Source: Candidatus Nitrosopumilus sp. (lineage in GTDB: Archaea > Thermoproteota > Nitrososphaeria > Nitrososphaerales > Nitrosopumilaceae). Taken from it: a stretch of DNA of 64,000 bases. The stretch covers positions 186,001-250,000 of the forward strand of contig JAILWG010000001.1 in assembly GCA_025699075.1 (NCBI GenBank), given 5' to 3'. Numbering within the stretch: the stretch's first letter is position 1; every line of letters starts with the position of its first letter. The notes under the pieces were generated by a model. That model saw nothing but the letters and a program-made list of their open reading frames with translations, was not told the DNA's origin and searched no databases. The position numbers and the translations under genes were made by a program. Of the stretch, positions 17,276 through 26,730 are shown one piece after another.

Positions 17276-19976
17276 TAATTCCAGTTTTCACTAAATATTC
17301 AATTCCTTGAACGAATGTTCTATCATCAATTTGTCCATCTGCCCACCCGCCAGCATTATTTTTAATCCATTTGGGAATATTTTGTTCAGTTGTAGTAGAT
17401 TTAGATTCTTCTGAAACTGTGATCAGTTTTTCTTTCACTAAATATTCAATTCCTTGAACGAATGTTCTATCATCAATTTGTCCATCTGCCCACCAGCCAG
17501 CATTATTTTTAATCCATTTGGGAACTGTTATGATGACATTTGAGTTTATTTCCCCTATTGATACAATTTTGTATCCTAGATTATCAAATTCATCAATCAG
17601 TTTTTCCAAATTTTCTATTTGTTTTGCATTTGCAGAATTTACATGTGTAGAATTATTGACATTTGAAAACTCTTGGGGCTGTATCGAAATTACTGAAAAA
17701 CCATAATTTTGAATGCTTTGAATGGATTCAAAAATTATTTGCTCATTTTTAACTCCTTGAAAAATATTTTTTGAAGGCAAAAATTTTCCCGTTGCTGAAG
17801 TTTGAGGAAATCTGTAAATTTGTTCTCCTGTAAATTCAAAAGGTGGTGAATCCCCATTTACTAAACTTGCACTGATATGTGTGATATTATTTTCTTCAAG
17901 AATATCTAATGTTTCAGAATTAAATTTGTTATCTGGAGGGATAAATACACGAGGTTTAACATTGGTGTTTAATTCAATCATTTGAATAGATTCTTTTAGA
18001 TTTTTGTTTTGTTTCTCTTTATCATAATTTGTAAAAGGTGTTAGCCCTATCCCTTTGGTTGCTATTTCTAAGTTTGTTGGATTTTCCGCTAAATTGTTAT
18101 TTACAAACTCTGTTATTTTTGGATCATTTCCAAAAGCATTTGCAATAATTCCTATAGTCAAAGGAGTATCATTTTTAGCAAATGTCTTCATAATTGATAT
18201 CTGAACTTCATTTAGCCAGTAATCTTGCACTCCATCTAGTCTAAATGCAACACAATCACAAGTTTCTATAGAGTCTCCATTTAGTGGCTTTTCCACTATT
18301 ACTTCCTCAGTTGGAGTAATTTCACTAATTCTTACAATATTGGAATCTAATTTGGATACTTCATCTAGTAATGTTCTTAATTTGGAAATAGATTCTTGAT
18401 TTGGAATGCCATATTCACCATCATTATTTAGTGAAAACTCTTGAGGGTGAATCATTATGATTGAATACCCTTGAGTATTCAAATTCTCAATAATCTTGTT
18501 TTGCACATATTCATTGTCCCGTAATTCCCATTGAGATGCATCAAGTAATATTCCTGTTTCAGTGGTTGCCGGAATATTATAAAATGAATCTTCATCAATG
18601 AATATTGCCTCATTATCAGTTATGTGTGAAATTAAATATGAAAAATTATTTTTCTTTAAAACGTCTATAGTTGTAGAATCATACAGATTTTGAGGAGGCA
18701 CAAATATTTTTGGTGTTACTCCAAAAATATCTGTAATTTTTTGATTGCTGTTTAAAATTTTCTCGCTTTGAGCATTTTCATCTAAATTAATTAGAGATTC
18801 ATTATCCCAACTATGATTTGCTATTTCTATACTTTCTTCTTCCAAATTCTTTTTAATTGATGAAATTAATTTGTCATCAGTTCCTATCAATTTTCCCACG
18901 ACCCCTATGGTCAAAGGAATATTTTTTTCAGCAAATAAATTCATTATTTCAATCTGTGTGTCAGATAACCAGTGATCTTGAACATCATCTAATCTAAAAG
19001 AGACACAATTACAAGATAAAAGTGGATTTTCCTTTAAATTAAAATTATTTTTATTTTTAAATATCTTAAATTCATTTACGTCTCCTGTAACATGAATGGC
19101 TGTTTGTGGCCAAAGCAAATTCTCAAAATTACTATCCGAATTAATTTTCACAACATATGTTCCTGATCTCAAATTGCTAAATTGAGCATCTCCTCTAAAG
19201 TTTACATCAGACGTGATAATCTTATTTCCATACAAATCTAACAAATTCACTTTATAATTTCCATCCTTTGAAGTAATTCTGTCTGTTCCTGAAAATAGAT
19301 TTATTGTAACTAAATCTTCAACTATTTCTGGGATTTTGGTGATTATTTTTTGATCAACGAATGTTCCTTGAACTATCTTAATTGGAAAATATGATGTAAG
19401 AAACAAGTCTTCTAAATATACATCTGCAACATAATGGTCTTGCTGTTTTGTTGTTGATTGAATCCAATATCTTACTGTATTTCCTTCATCGTTAGTAATT
19501 CCTCGCCTTAATTCTGAATTATCATGAGTCTTTAGAATTACGGTGGCTCCTTTTATTGGAGTTTCACCATTTTCATAAAAGACACTAAATTGTAAGCCTC
19601 CAGATAAGGGGATTGTTATCTCTTCCTTAACAGGCTTAGTTTCTAACTTAACATAACCTACATCTGCATACATTCCATCAACATATACTTCAATTTTGTA
19701 TCTGTGATTTTCTGGAACCAAAATAAAATCAGGGTTGCTGCTTAATTTATTTTCTAAAAAGGGTTCTTTTTCAAAGTCTTGATATACTACAACTTTCATT
19801 GAGTTAAAATCTACAATGTCGCCGTTTGTGTATTTTACTTCAATTTCTATTGTTTGATTTTCTTCTGCAGATACATTATTTGTAGAAATTAAAGAAATTG
19901 ATAATGCTAGAATTATAAAAATTGTAATGTATTTATCCAAATTTTTTACACTCCAATTCTCTTTGCGCTTGTCCAA
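17265..19976 (-). CDS. Secreted two-domain polysaccharide deacetylase-like protein with C-terminal surface repeats
   Basis: 903 residues. A signal/anchor segment (residues ~15-35, IFIILALSISLISTNNVSA) leads to beta-rich domains (40-310) and then two NodB-like deacetylase-type domains at about 322-555 and 572-800. Domain 1 keeps the Asp-Asp pair in FRLDDVQDHW and a His in IANHSWDN (the second His of the usual HxxxH is Asn). Domain 2 has FRLDGVQDYW (Asp to Gly) and no matching His motif, so it is probably inactive. Two WIKNNAG-type repeats end the protein. It overlaps the glycosyltransferase stop by 31 bases, so translation is probably coupled. This resembles PgaB with PgaC: trimming of an exported amino-sugar polymer. 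Start is TTG at 19976 or a later TTG. Confidence 0.8.
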   Translation of the reverse strand: MDKRKENWSVKNLDKYITIFIILALSISLISTNNVSAEENQTIEIEVKYTNGDIVDFNSMKVVVYQDFEKEPFLENKLSSNPDFILVPENHRYKIEVYVDGMYADVGYVKLETKPVKEEITIPLSGGLQFSVFYENGETPIKGATVILKTHDNSELRRGITNDEGNTVRYWIQSTTKQQDHYVADVYLEDLFLTSYFPIKIVQGTFVDQKIITKIPEIVEDLVTINLFSGTDRITSKDGNYKVNLLDLYGNKIITSDVNFRGDAQFSNLRSGTYVVKINSDSNFENLLWPQTAIHVTGDVNEFKIFKNKNNFNLKENPLLSCNCVSFRLDDVQDHWLSDTQIEIMNLFAEKNIPLTIGVVGKLIGTDDKLISSIKKNLEEESIEIANHSWDNESLINLDENAQSEKILNSNQKITDIFGVTPKIFVPPQNLYDSTTIDVLKKNNFSYLISHITDNEAIFIDEDSFYNIPATTETGILLDASQWELRDNEYVQNKIIENLNTQGYSIIMIHPQEFSLNNDGEYGIPNQESISKLRTLLDEVSKLDSNIVRISEITPTEEVIVEKPLNGDSIETCDCVAFRLDGVQDYWLNEVQISIMKTFAKNDTPLTIGIIANAFGNDPKITEFVNNNLAENPTNLEIATKGIGLTPFTNYDKEKQNKNLKESIQMIELNTNVKPRVFIPPDNKFNSETLDILEENNITHISASLVNGDSPPFEFTGEQIYRFPQTSATGKFLPSKNIFQGVKNEQIIFESIQSIQNYGFSVISIQPQEFSNVNNSTHVNSANAKQIENLEKLIDEFDNLGYKIVSIGEINSNVIITVPKWIKNNAGWWADGQIDDRTFVQGIEYLVKEKLITVSEESKSTTTEQNIPKWIKNNAGGWADGQIDDRTFVQGIEYLVKTGIIMY
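17286..17377. repeat. Near-identical tandem repeat, distal copy
   Basis: A 92-base segment with one mismatch to 17433-17524; the two start 147 bases (49 codons) apart. It encodes the last WIKNNAG-type surface repeat of the deacetylase gene. The single mismatch changes Trp to Gly in the NNAGWWADG core. Identity at silent positions as well indicates a recent duplication or gene conversion. Confidence 0.9.
17433..17524. repeat. Near-identical tandem repeat, proximal copy
   Basis: Partner of 17286-17377. It encodes the first WIKNNAGWWADGQIDD repeat (residues about 818-848). This short repeat occurs in many surface proteins of marine ammonia-oxidising archaea. Its Trp/Asn-rich core suggests a ligand- or cell-surface-binding unit, but the function is not established. 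Confidence 0.9.
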
Positions 19977-21772
19977 GTAGCTTTCTTATTTCTTAATTGT
20001 TCTATAATTGCTTTTAGAAGTAAAAAGTCTATAATTTGTTTGAATCCAAACACCAAAAATATTGTATGCCAAAGTAATTTTGGATCCTCATTATCAATTC
20101 TAATTGCTAATGCTGTCATCAAATAATGCACTACAATGAAGATTGCAGAAATCTGTAGAATGTATAATCCATCACCCATAATTATGCCCAAAATTGCATT
20201 AGCTGTTGCAATAAAACCGATAATTGGAGTTACTACCATTCCCAAGAACAAATATGGTAGTGACAATCTCTGTAAATAACCAAATCTTGGGTTTGTAAGT
20301 GCATCAGAGTGTCGTTTTAAAACTTGAATATTTCCTCTATACCATCGTTTTCTTTGTGCAATAAAGTCTCTCAATGTGTTTGGAGCCTCGGTATATGCAG
20401 TTGCTTTGCTACTACCCTGAGTAATCAGTCCTGCTTTTAGTAGTTTGATTGTTTGATCAAAATCTTCTACTATGGTATCTTTTCCATATGCTCCAGCTTC
20501 TACTAAAAATGATTTTCTAAATGCTCCTAATGCACCAGGTACTATTGTGATTGACCCAAATACGTCAAATGCCCTTCTGATTATTTGAATTCCTGTGATG
20601 TATTCTAATGCTTGACATTTTGTAATCCAGTTCATTCTATTTCGTACTTTGATATTTCCTGCAACTGCTGCAACATGCTCGCTAATTTCAAATCCTTTTA
20701 CAATTTCTTTTAATGAATTTCTTCCAATGATTGTGTCTGCATCAACGACTACAATTATTTCGCCTTTAGCATAGACCATTCCATAATTTAATGCAGTGGC
20801 TTTTCCACCATTTTCTTTATGGAGAACTCGAATCTGATCTTTATATCTAGATGCAATAGATAATGTTGTATCTCTACTTCCATCATCGACAAAAATTATT
20901 TCTTTGTTAGGATATTTCGTTTCTAATAATCCTTCTATGGTATTTGCAATTACTTTTTCTTCATTAAATGCTGGAATAATAATTGAAATTTTTGGGAATG
21001 TTTTTACATCATTTTGTGTATCTTCTCTATACTTGCTTACCACTGCCATTGGAACAAATAACATTGTTGACCAAAATGATATTGTTAATGCCCATAACAA
21101 GATTATTCGAACTGGAGATTCTAACAATGTGTATCCCTCATATGCAATTAATGTGCCTATAAGAAATGGTGAACCTAAAAGAAACACTAAAAATATTGAA
21201 GGTGAACGTCTTCCAGGTTCATTTTTAGAATATAGTTTATCTGTCGAACCTAAAACATGATACAGTGTGATTACCCCTCCTATTCCCATTGCAATCATGC
21301 TAAGAGGACCTAAAATGAAAAATACGCTAGTAACTAGAAATATCATTATTGCAACTGTTAGTCCAACTTGAACTCCGTCAGGTCTGTTTTTTTGTGGTTT
21401 GGTGTTTTTAGAAATACTTGGTTCTTTTTTTTCCAAAATGGTTTTTACACAAACTTCATGATACCAGTTATTTTGATGCCTTAATGATTTTTCATCTAAT
21501 TTGATATCTTTTTCACAATAATTACATTTAATCATTTTAGGATTCAAAAAAACAGTTTTGTCTTTTTTATGAATATTTGATTCTGATTTTATTTTGTTAT
21601 ATTCAATGTTATCAATTTCTAAATCCAAAATTTTCTCTAAATACAATCTGTCTGAATTTATAATGTCTCTATTTTGATTGAGTCTTTTTAGAAGATATTG
21701 ATTTCTTCCATCATCTCCTTTTGATTGTTTCATGGCATCTACCAAATTTGAGATGATCGTATTTTTGTCCAA
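19946..21772 (-). CDS. Processive family-2 glycosyltransferase (PgaC/cellulose-synthase type) with N-terminal zinc finger
   Basis: 608 residues. The catalytic GT-A domain (about 262-485) has VDDGSRD (296-298), VDADT (344-346), a VEDFDQ catalytic aspartate (~436) and QRKRWYRGN (473-477), the D,D,D,QxxRW set of processive beta-glycan synthases. Membrane spans lie before (about 135-240) and after the domain (about 500-605). The cytosolic N terminus has a helical block ending NSDRLYLEKIL, then a LIM-like zinc site (CNYC at 83-86, His and Cys in WYHEVC). The gene is upstream of, and overlaps, the secreted deacetylase, as expected for synthesis and export of an amino-sugar polymer. The sugar is not shown by the sequence. 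Confidence 0.88.
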   Translation of the reverse strand: MDKNTIISNLVDAMKQSKGDDGRNQYLLKRLNQNRDIINSDRLYLEKILDLEIDNIEYNKIKSESNIHKKDKTVFLNPKMIKCNYCEKDIKLDEKSLRHQNNWYHEVCVKTILEKKEPSISKNTKPQKNRPDGVQVGLTVAIMIFLVTSVFFILGPLSMIAMGIGGVITLYHVLGSTDKLYSKNEPGRRSPSIFLVFLLGSPFLIGTLIAYEGYTLLESPVRIILLWALTISFWSTMLFVPMAVVSKYREDTQNDVKTFPKISIIIPAFNEEKVIANTIEGLLETKYPNKEIIFVDDGSRDTTLSIASRYKDQIRVLHKENGGKATALNYGMVYAKGEIIVVVDADTIIGRNSLKEIVKGFEISEHVAAVAGNIKVRNRMNWITKCQALEYITGIQIIRRAFDVFGSITIVPGALGAFRKSFLVEAGAYGKDTIVEDFDQTIKLLKAGLITQGSSKATAYTEAPNTLRDFIAQRKRWYRGNIQVLKRHSDALTNPRFGYLQRLSLPYLFLGMVVTPIIGFIATANAILGIIMGDGLYILQISAIFIVVHYLMTALAIRIDNEDPKLLWHTIFLVFGFKQIIDFLLLKAIIEQLRNKKATWTSAKRIGV

Positions 21773-21932
21773 TGTTTGTAATTGATTATGTCTGATCTGT
21801 GATTATATGTGAATTCGTCATCAAAGTTTTCCTTTCGGTCTATTTTCTCTGAGCAAACATTTTTCTCTAATTTTTAAAGGTATTTTCTAAAATTAGATAA
21901 AAAATGTCTGCATGAATAACTTGATTATTTGA

Positions 21933-22004
21933 TTAAATGGTTACAAACACTATGATGAATGCCATTGTAACAATGACAATAGAAATTTTCATAAATGAAG
22001 ACAT
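21933..22004 (-). CDS. Possible 23-aa membrane peptide
   Basis: ATG-started ORF MSSFMKISIVIVTMAFIIVF plus three residues. It is a nearly pure membrane span with one Lys at the N side, like other tiny peptides in this window. It is short enough to occur by chance in AT-rich DNA, so support is weak. Confidence 0.3.
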   Translation of the reverse strand: MSSFMKISIVIVTMAFIIVFVTI

Positions 22005-22044
22005 GTTGATTTGTTGATCTTCATAACTATATTCGTTTGAACAA

Positions 22045-22170
22045 TTAAGGTTTAGGCAAATTTCCTGTTTTGTCTAAATTCGATTTGCAAACTTTACAAT
22101 ATAGTCTAATTTCTTTTGATGGGAAATCGGCTCCACAATTTTTACACGTGTAAAATTTTTCGTCATCCAT
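22045..22170 (-). CDS. Small zinc-ribbon protein, 41 aa
   Basis: ORF with two CxxC knuckles: FYTCKNCGADFPSKEIRLYC then KVC. The spacing CxxC-x12-CxxC is that of a rubredoxin-like zinc ribbon. It ends with a short Lys/Pro tail. It lies between the glycosyltransferase and further small genes on the same strand. Function unknown; such single-ribbon proteins are common in this group of archaea and may be adaptors or transcription-associated factors. Confidence 0.6.
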   Translation of the reverse strand: MDDEKFYTCKNCGADFPSKEIRLYCKVCKSNLDKTGNLPKP

Positions 22171-22218
22171 AAAATCTATCTGAATATAAGGAACTTAAGA
22201 GTATAGGTATTTTTGATG

Positions 22219-22524
22219 CTATCTTCCAGGTCTCTTAAATCCACGCTCGATTTTACAGTTCGATGCAGAAGATTTTTGAAATTTTTTATCTGTAAGATTA
22301 TTTTTAGATTTTTCACCCTCTGAATCTTCTTCAATTATGAATACTCTTTCTACTTTGACTTTTTCATTTTTTTGAATTTGTATGGTGTTTAATGGAGAAA
22401 TTTTTTGTTTATTTTTCTTCTTTGGTTTTTCATTATTTGTGGGATTTTTTTGTGTCCATTTGATATTGTTTCTATCTGATGAGGATGATTGCTCTTTGTT
22501 ATAATCTCCCAATGATTTAACCAT
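22219..22524 (-). CDS. Hypothetical, disordered basic protein
   Basis: 101 residues, very rich in Lys, Asn and Ser, with little hydrophobic content except VKVERVFIIEEDSEG. The N-terminal half is probably unstructured (KPKKKNKQKISPLNTIQIQKN). The C terminus reads CKIERGFKRPGR. No domain recognised. ATG at 22524. The low-complexity composition reduces confidence in the exact start but the frame is open and in line with the neighbouring small genes. Confidence 0.45.
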   Translation of the reverse strand: MVKSLGDYNKEQSSSSDRNNIKWTQKNPTNNEKPKKKNKQKISPLNTIQIQKNEKVKVERVFIIEEDSEGEKSKNNLTDKKFQKSSASNCKIERGFKRPGR

Positions 22525-22574
22525 GATATTTTATTTTTCCTTGTTAACTTAAGAGTATTGATATATTTACAAAT

Positions 22575-22763
22575 TTATTTTCTACTTTCATCAACTTTGT
22601 TTTTTATTGACTGCATACAATCATGGCATATTATTGATTTATCTGACATTTTTCTTATTTGTTCATTGTTTTGAAACTCTGAATCATATGTTGCAGAAAT
22701 TACTGTTTTGTTATGCCACACTTCAAAATCCTCTTTCTTTTTTGAACATACAAAACAATTCAT
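22575..22763 (-). CDS. Small zinc-binding protein, 62 aa
   Basis: Begins MNCFVCSKKKEDFEVWHNKT and ends with IICHDCMQSIKNKV, so it has two CxxC pairs about 40 residues apart with a His between, enough for one structural zinc. It is divergent from the GAPDH gene. The spacing resembles treble-clef or LIM-like single knuckles. Function unknown. Confidence 0.55.
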   Translation of the reverse strand: MNCFVCSKKKEDFEVWHNKTVISATYDSEFQNNEQIRKMSDKSIICHDCMQSIKNKVDESRK

Positions 22764-22843
22764 AATTTTCTGTATTTTTTAACTCAATATTCATGTTTAT
22801 CACTTAAACTAATCTAAATAAATGGGTCTCATACATGCAAATT

Positions 22844-23890
22844 ATGAAGAAAATCTTTGTAAATGGATATGGTTCAATCGGGAGCAGAATTGTTTCATTT
22901 CTAAAAGATGATCCTGAAATTACGGTAGTTGGAATTGGAAAATATTCTCCTGATGAGAAAGTTCAGGAGGCAATTTCTAAAGGACTAGATGTTTATGTTC
23001 CAGAATCAAAATTAGATGAATTTTCAAATTATAAAATTTCAGGTTCAATTGAATCTGCATTAGATAAATCGGATTTGGTTATTGACGCGGCTCCTGGGGG
23101 ACAAGGTTATAAAAACAAAAAAAATCTTTATGAACCAAAAAATATTCCTGCCATATACCAGGGCGGAGAATCTACTATTGGTTCTGAAGCAGTTTCAGAT
23201 TTACTTTTTAATTCAAGAGCAAACTATGATCAAGCTCTAGGAAAATACCATGTAATGCAAGGGAGTTGTAATGTTACAGGCATGGGAAGAATTCTAGAAC
23301 CATTACGAGAGAAATTTGGTGATCAGTTAGTTAGATTTGATGTAACTCTTGTTAGAAGATGGGCCGACATTGAACAGACTGAAAAAAAATTAACTGATAC
23401 AATTGAGATGACTGAGAAACCTCATCATGGCGATGATGTTAAACTGTATTTTGGAAAAGATGCTCCTCTATACGTTCGTGCAATTAAAGTTCCAACTCGA
23501 CAAATGCACTTACACATAATGGATATTCGATTTAAAAATAATGCACCAAAACCATCTGAAATTCATGACATATTTACAAATGAATTTGGGGTTGCAATAT
23601 TGTGGACTGCAAAAGGAACCAAAGATGTACGAGATTATGCTCAGAATATGGGGTTTAATTTTACTGACACTAACATGATACACATACATGCAAACATGAC
23701 GACATCCATTGGTGATACTGTGCAGATGATGTATTCTGATGATCAAACAGGAATTGTAATTCCAGAAAACCACATGTTGATGCAAGCAATGTTATTTAAA
23801 AAATCATATTCTGATGCATTTGCACATACTGAATCCATATTTCACATGAAAGAGAAAAAAGAAAAACTGCAAAAGCATTTTTCAAAATAA
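22844..23890 (+). CDS. gap: Type II glyceraldehyde-3-phosphate dehydrogenase
   Basis: About 348 residues of the archaeal (class II) GAPDH family. The Rossmann start is KIFVNGYGSIGSRIVSFL and the catalytic Cys sits in MQGSCNVTGMGR (C142 from this start). ALVRRWAD-type contacts are seen as VTLVRRWADIEQ, and the C-terminal domain has IHIHANMTTSIGD. It interconverts glyceraldehyde-3-phosphate and 1,3-bisphosphoglycerate with NAD(P), in this autotroph probably in the gluconeogenic direction. I chose the ATG at 22844 (MKKIFVNG) because it sits directly before the fold; an ATG at 22835 adds three residues. Confidence 0.94.
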   Translation: MKKIFVNGYGSIGSRIVSFLKDDPEITVVGIGKYSPDEKVQEAISKGLDVYVPESKLDEFSNYKISGSIESALDKSDLVIDAAPGGQGYKNKKNLYEPKNIPAIYQGGESTIGSEAVSDLLFNSRANYDQALGKYHVMQGSCNVTGMGRILEPLREKFGDQLVRFDVTLVRRWADIEQTEKKLTDTIEMTEKPHHGDDVKLYFGKDAPLYVRAIKVPTRQMHLHIMDIRFKNNAPKPSEIHDIFTNEFGVAILWTAKGTKDVRDYAQNMGFNFTDTNMIHIHANMTTSIGDTVQMMYSDDQTGIVIPENHMLMQAMLFKKSYSDAFAHTESIFHMKEKKEKLQKHFSK

Positions 23891-23891
23891 T

Positions 23892-25145
23892 TTATTTTTT
23901 AATCCGTTCTATTCTTACTTTTTCAGGATTATTTTTTGTCACCTTTTCAACTACAATTCTAAGACCGTCAATCTCTAGTTTGTCTCCTTCCTGAGGGATG
24001 TCTTGTAATCTTTCATGCAATAAACCATTCAGAGTGGCATAATCGTCTCCTTCAGGCAATTCTGATTTAAAAATCTCGTTGATTCTATCTATTTCGATTT
24101 CCCCATTCGTGATGATTGTATTTTTATCTATTGAATGATGATCAGCGCTTGTTGGGACATCTGTTTCATCTTCTATGTCTCCAATTATCTCTTCAATCAA
24201 ATCTTCTAGTGTTACTAAACCTTCTACACCACCGTGCTCATCTATCACAATTGCCATGTGTGTTTTTCTACCTTTCATCTCTTTTAGCAATGAGCTAACC
24301 ATTTTTTCTTGAGATACAAAGACGGGATCTCTTGAAATTTGTTCTAATGTCTTCATTTTATTATCTGATTCAATTTCTCTTAATACGTCTCGTACATGGA
24401 TGAATCCTATGATGTCATCATTAGTTTCACCATATAGGGGAATTCTTGAATGTGCATTTTGGTTGATTAGTGGAAGGGCTTCAAACAACAACATTTTTCC
24501 TGGAAGTGTAACCATTTTAGTTCTAGGGGTCATGACTGTTCGAATAACGGTGTCATCAAATTCTAATGCACTATGAACAAGATCACTCTCGTCTTTCTCT
24601 AATGCTTTGTCTGCTAAACCCTGTTCTACAATCCCTTTGATTTCTTCTTCAGTAATTGGAGGTGAGTGGTAACTACTTCCTGTTAATCTCACCATTGTTC
24701 TTGTGATGATTTCAAATAATTTCACAACGGGCCAAAATGCATAACTGAATATCAATAACACTGGTGCAAAACGAAGTGCAATTTTTGTTGAATTTGCATT
24801 GCAGTATGTTTTAGGGGTGATTTCTCCAAACACTAGAATCAAAAAGGTCATGATTCCCACTGCGATGGCCAAACCATCATCTCCAAAAAGTCTCATTGCA
24901 ATACTGGTGGCAAATGCAGATGATCCTACATTGACAAGATTGTTTCCAAGATTTACACTGGACATCATCCATCCAGGATTGTGTTTTAACTTGTATAGTG
25001 CCTCAGCCCCTTTGACCTTTTGTTTTCTTAATTGATTCACTTTGGAATTTCTGGTTCCAACTAAGGCCACTTCTAATCCACTAAAGAAGCCTGACAGACC
25101 TATGAGTACAGATAAGACTGCAATTTCAACCCATAAATCTACCAT
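23892..25145 (-). CDS. CNNM/CorC-type membrane protein with CBS pair
   Basis: 417 residues: a DUF21/CNNM transmembrane domain (about residues 5-185, with GLSGFFSGLEVALVGT and NLGNNLVNVGSSAFATS), two CBS domains (about 205-330: TVMTPRTKMVTLPG, then HMAIVIDEHGGVEGLVTLED) and a C-terminal CorC_HlyC domain (about 345-415). Members move Mg or other divalent ions, probably Na-coupled, gated by adenine nucleotides bound in the CBS pair. The VTLEDLIEEIIG motif is family-typical. It ends one base after the GAPDH gene on the other strand. Substrate ion not determined. Confidence 0.9.
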   Translation of the reverse strand: MVDLWVEIAVLSVLIGLSGFFSGLEVALVGTRNSKVNQLRKQKVKGAEALYKLKHNPGWMMSSVNLGNNLVNVGSSAFATSIAMRLFGDDGLAIAVGIMTFLILVFGEITPKTYCNANSTKIALRFAPVLLIFSYAFWPVVKLFEIITRTMVRLTGSSYHSPPITEEEIKGIVEQGLADKALEKDESDLVHSALEFDDTVIRTVMTPRTKMVTLPGKMLLFEALPLINQNAHSRIPLYGETNDDIIGFIHVRDVLREIESDNKMKTLEQISRDPVFVSQEKMVSSLLKEMKGRKTHMAIVIDEHGGVEGLVTLEDLIEEIIGDIEDETDVPTSADHHSIDKNTIITNGEIEIDRINEIFKSELPEGDDYATLNGLLHERLQDIPQEGDKLEIDGLRIVVEKVTKNNPEKVRIERIKK

Positions 25146-25287
25146 GTTATCCTCCTAGAAGATTTCTTAAAACAAACAGGACAATTACTCATTTAGTTTT
25201 TTTGCACCATCTTTTGGTTGATCTAGATTTCTAAAACTTGGATTTAACTCTTAAGATGTAGAAATTTTGCAGTGCCTAGGATTAAGG

Positions 25288-26640
25288 CTAGTTTTTGGGG
25301 GGTTTTGCAAATTTGTTTTCAGGATTTCTATGATAATCTACAGGTATCATTGCATCTTTTTGTCTTCCTGTGAGTATTCCTACAACAACATCGTCTTTTT
25401 TGATAATTCCTTCACCCATCAATTTTTGAATTCCTGCGACTGAAGCACCTGATGCCATTTCACAATCAAATCCATTTAGACCTACAACGGCCATTCCATC
25501 TAGCATTTCAGAATCTGTAACTGTAGCTGCAACTCCATTTGTAAATTCCAATGCACGTAATCCTTTCAAGATGTTTGCAGGTCTTCCAATTTGGATTGCA
25601 GTAGCTTTAGTTTTGGGTCTCAATCCTTCTTTGTCTAAATAATCATAATATCTGGAAATTAAGTCTGTGTTTGGATTTCCTTTATTCCATCTTAATTCTT
25701 CATTTTCAAATTTACCGTTATACAGGTCAGATAATGTACTTGCACCCTCTGAATTGATAACTGCAATTCTTGGAATTTTTTCAATCCATCCCCATTCATA
25801 CAATTCCATTAATGCTTTCCCGCAACTTGATGTGTTTCCTAATGCTCCCCCTGGATAGACAATCCAATCTGGAGCTTTCCAATGCAGATATTCTAATGCT
25901 CTGAAGGGAATTGTCTTTTGTCCTTCGATTCTAAATGGATTAACAGAATTTACTGTATATCCGTCATGGTTTTGCGCATCATCTAGAGATTGTTTTAAAG
26001 CATCATCAAAATTCCCGTCAACCTCTACAATTTGAGCTCCAAACTGATATGCTTGACTAAGTTTTCCAGGAGCTATTTGGCCTGCTGGAATATACACATC
26101 ACAATCAATTCCTTCATTTGCTGCAAACATGCCTGCTGATGCAGATGTGTTACCTGTAGATGCACAAACAATTTTTTTTGCACCAACCATTTTTGCATGT
26201 GTGACGGCAGTAGCCATTCCATTATCTTTGAAAGAACCACTTGGATTGTATCCTTCAGGCTGTAACCATAAATTGTTATTTGAAATCCCAATAAATTCTG
26301 CAGCTTTTGACATTTGGTATGGTTTTGATTGCCTTCCTTCTGCACCGTCTAATGATACAAGATATTTTGCACATTCATCCAAATTTTCTGTATCGATTTG
26401 ACAAAAATTAAGCAAATCTCTAAATCTCCAAACACCACTTTCGTTGAAAATGCTTCCTTCAGAATCTCGTCTTTTGTAAAAAACTTCTTTCAGGGATGTC
26501 GGGGGTTTATTTTTGTATTTTACATCTAACAAATGCCCTTTTTCACATTGTACATTGGTATATTCAATAGGGTATTCCATTCCACATTTTGGATCAATAC
26601 ATTTGAGAAAAGCGTCCCCTTGCATCGTACTTTCAAACAA
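25288..26640 (-). CDS. thrC: Threonine synthase
   Basis: 450 residues, PLP fold type II. The Schiff-base lysine is in PEGYNPSGSFKDNGMA (K138), followed by CASTGNTSASAGMFAANEG, the phosphate/cofactor-binding loop. The N terminus carries a zinc-like knuckle (C14, C19, C32, H36) as in many archaeal threonine synthases. TVNSVNPFRIEGQKTIPF and GALGNTSSCGKALME agree with the family. It converts O-phosphohomoserine to threonine. With the threonine deaminase at 35955 it feeds isoleucine synthesis. It stands alone on its strand and is divergent from 26731. Confidence 0.92.
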   Translation of the reverse strand: MFESTMQGDAFLKCIDPKCGMEYPIEYTNVQCEKGHLLDVKYKNKPPTSLKEVFYKRRDSEGSIFNESGVWRFRDLLNFCQIDTENLDECAKYLVSLDGAEGRQSKPYQMSKAAEFIGISNNNLWLQPEGYNPSGSFKDNGMATAVTHAKMVGAKKIVCASTGNTSASAGMFAANEGIDCDVYIPAGQIAPGKLSQAYQFGAQIVEVDGNFDDALKQSLDDAQNHDGYTVNSVNPFRIEGQKTIPFRALEYLHWKAPDWIVYPGGALGNTSSCGKALMELYEWGWIEKIPRIAVINSEGASTLSDLYNGKFENEELRWNKGNPNTDLISRYYDYLDKEGLRPKTKATAIQIGRPANILKGLRALEFTNGVAATVTDSEMLDGMAVVGLNGFDCEMASGASVAGIQKLMGEGIIKKDDVVVGILTGRQKDAMIPVDYHRNPENKFAKPPKN

Positions 26641-26730
26641 TAGGTGATAATTTAAAGGAAATCCTGTAAAAATTGTTCAAGTTAAGCTATTTTTGCTAAA
26701 CTATAGATTGGATGCATATCTAATCTATTC

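Noticed and set aside
22835-22843. Earlier ATG of the GAPDH gene
   Set aside because: Adds only MQI before the Rossmann start; the ATG at 22844 is the better fit, though the difference is minor.
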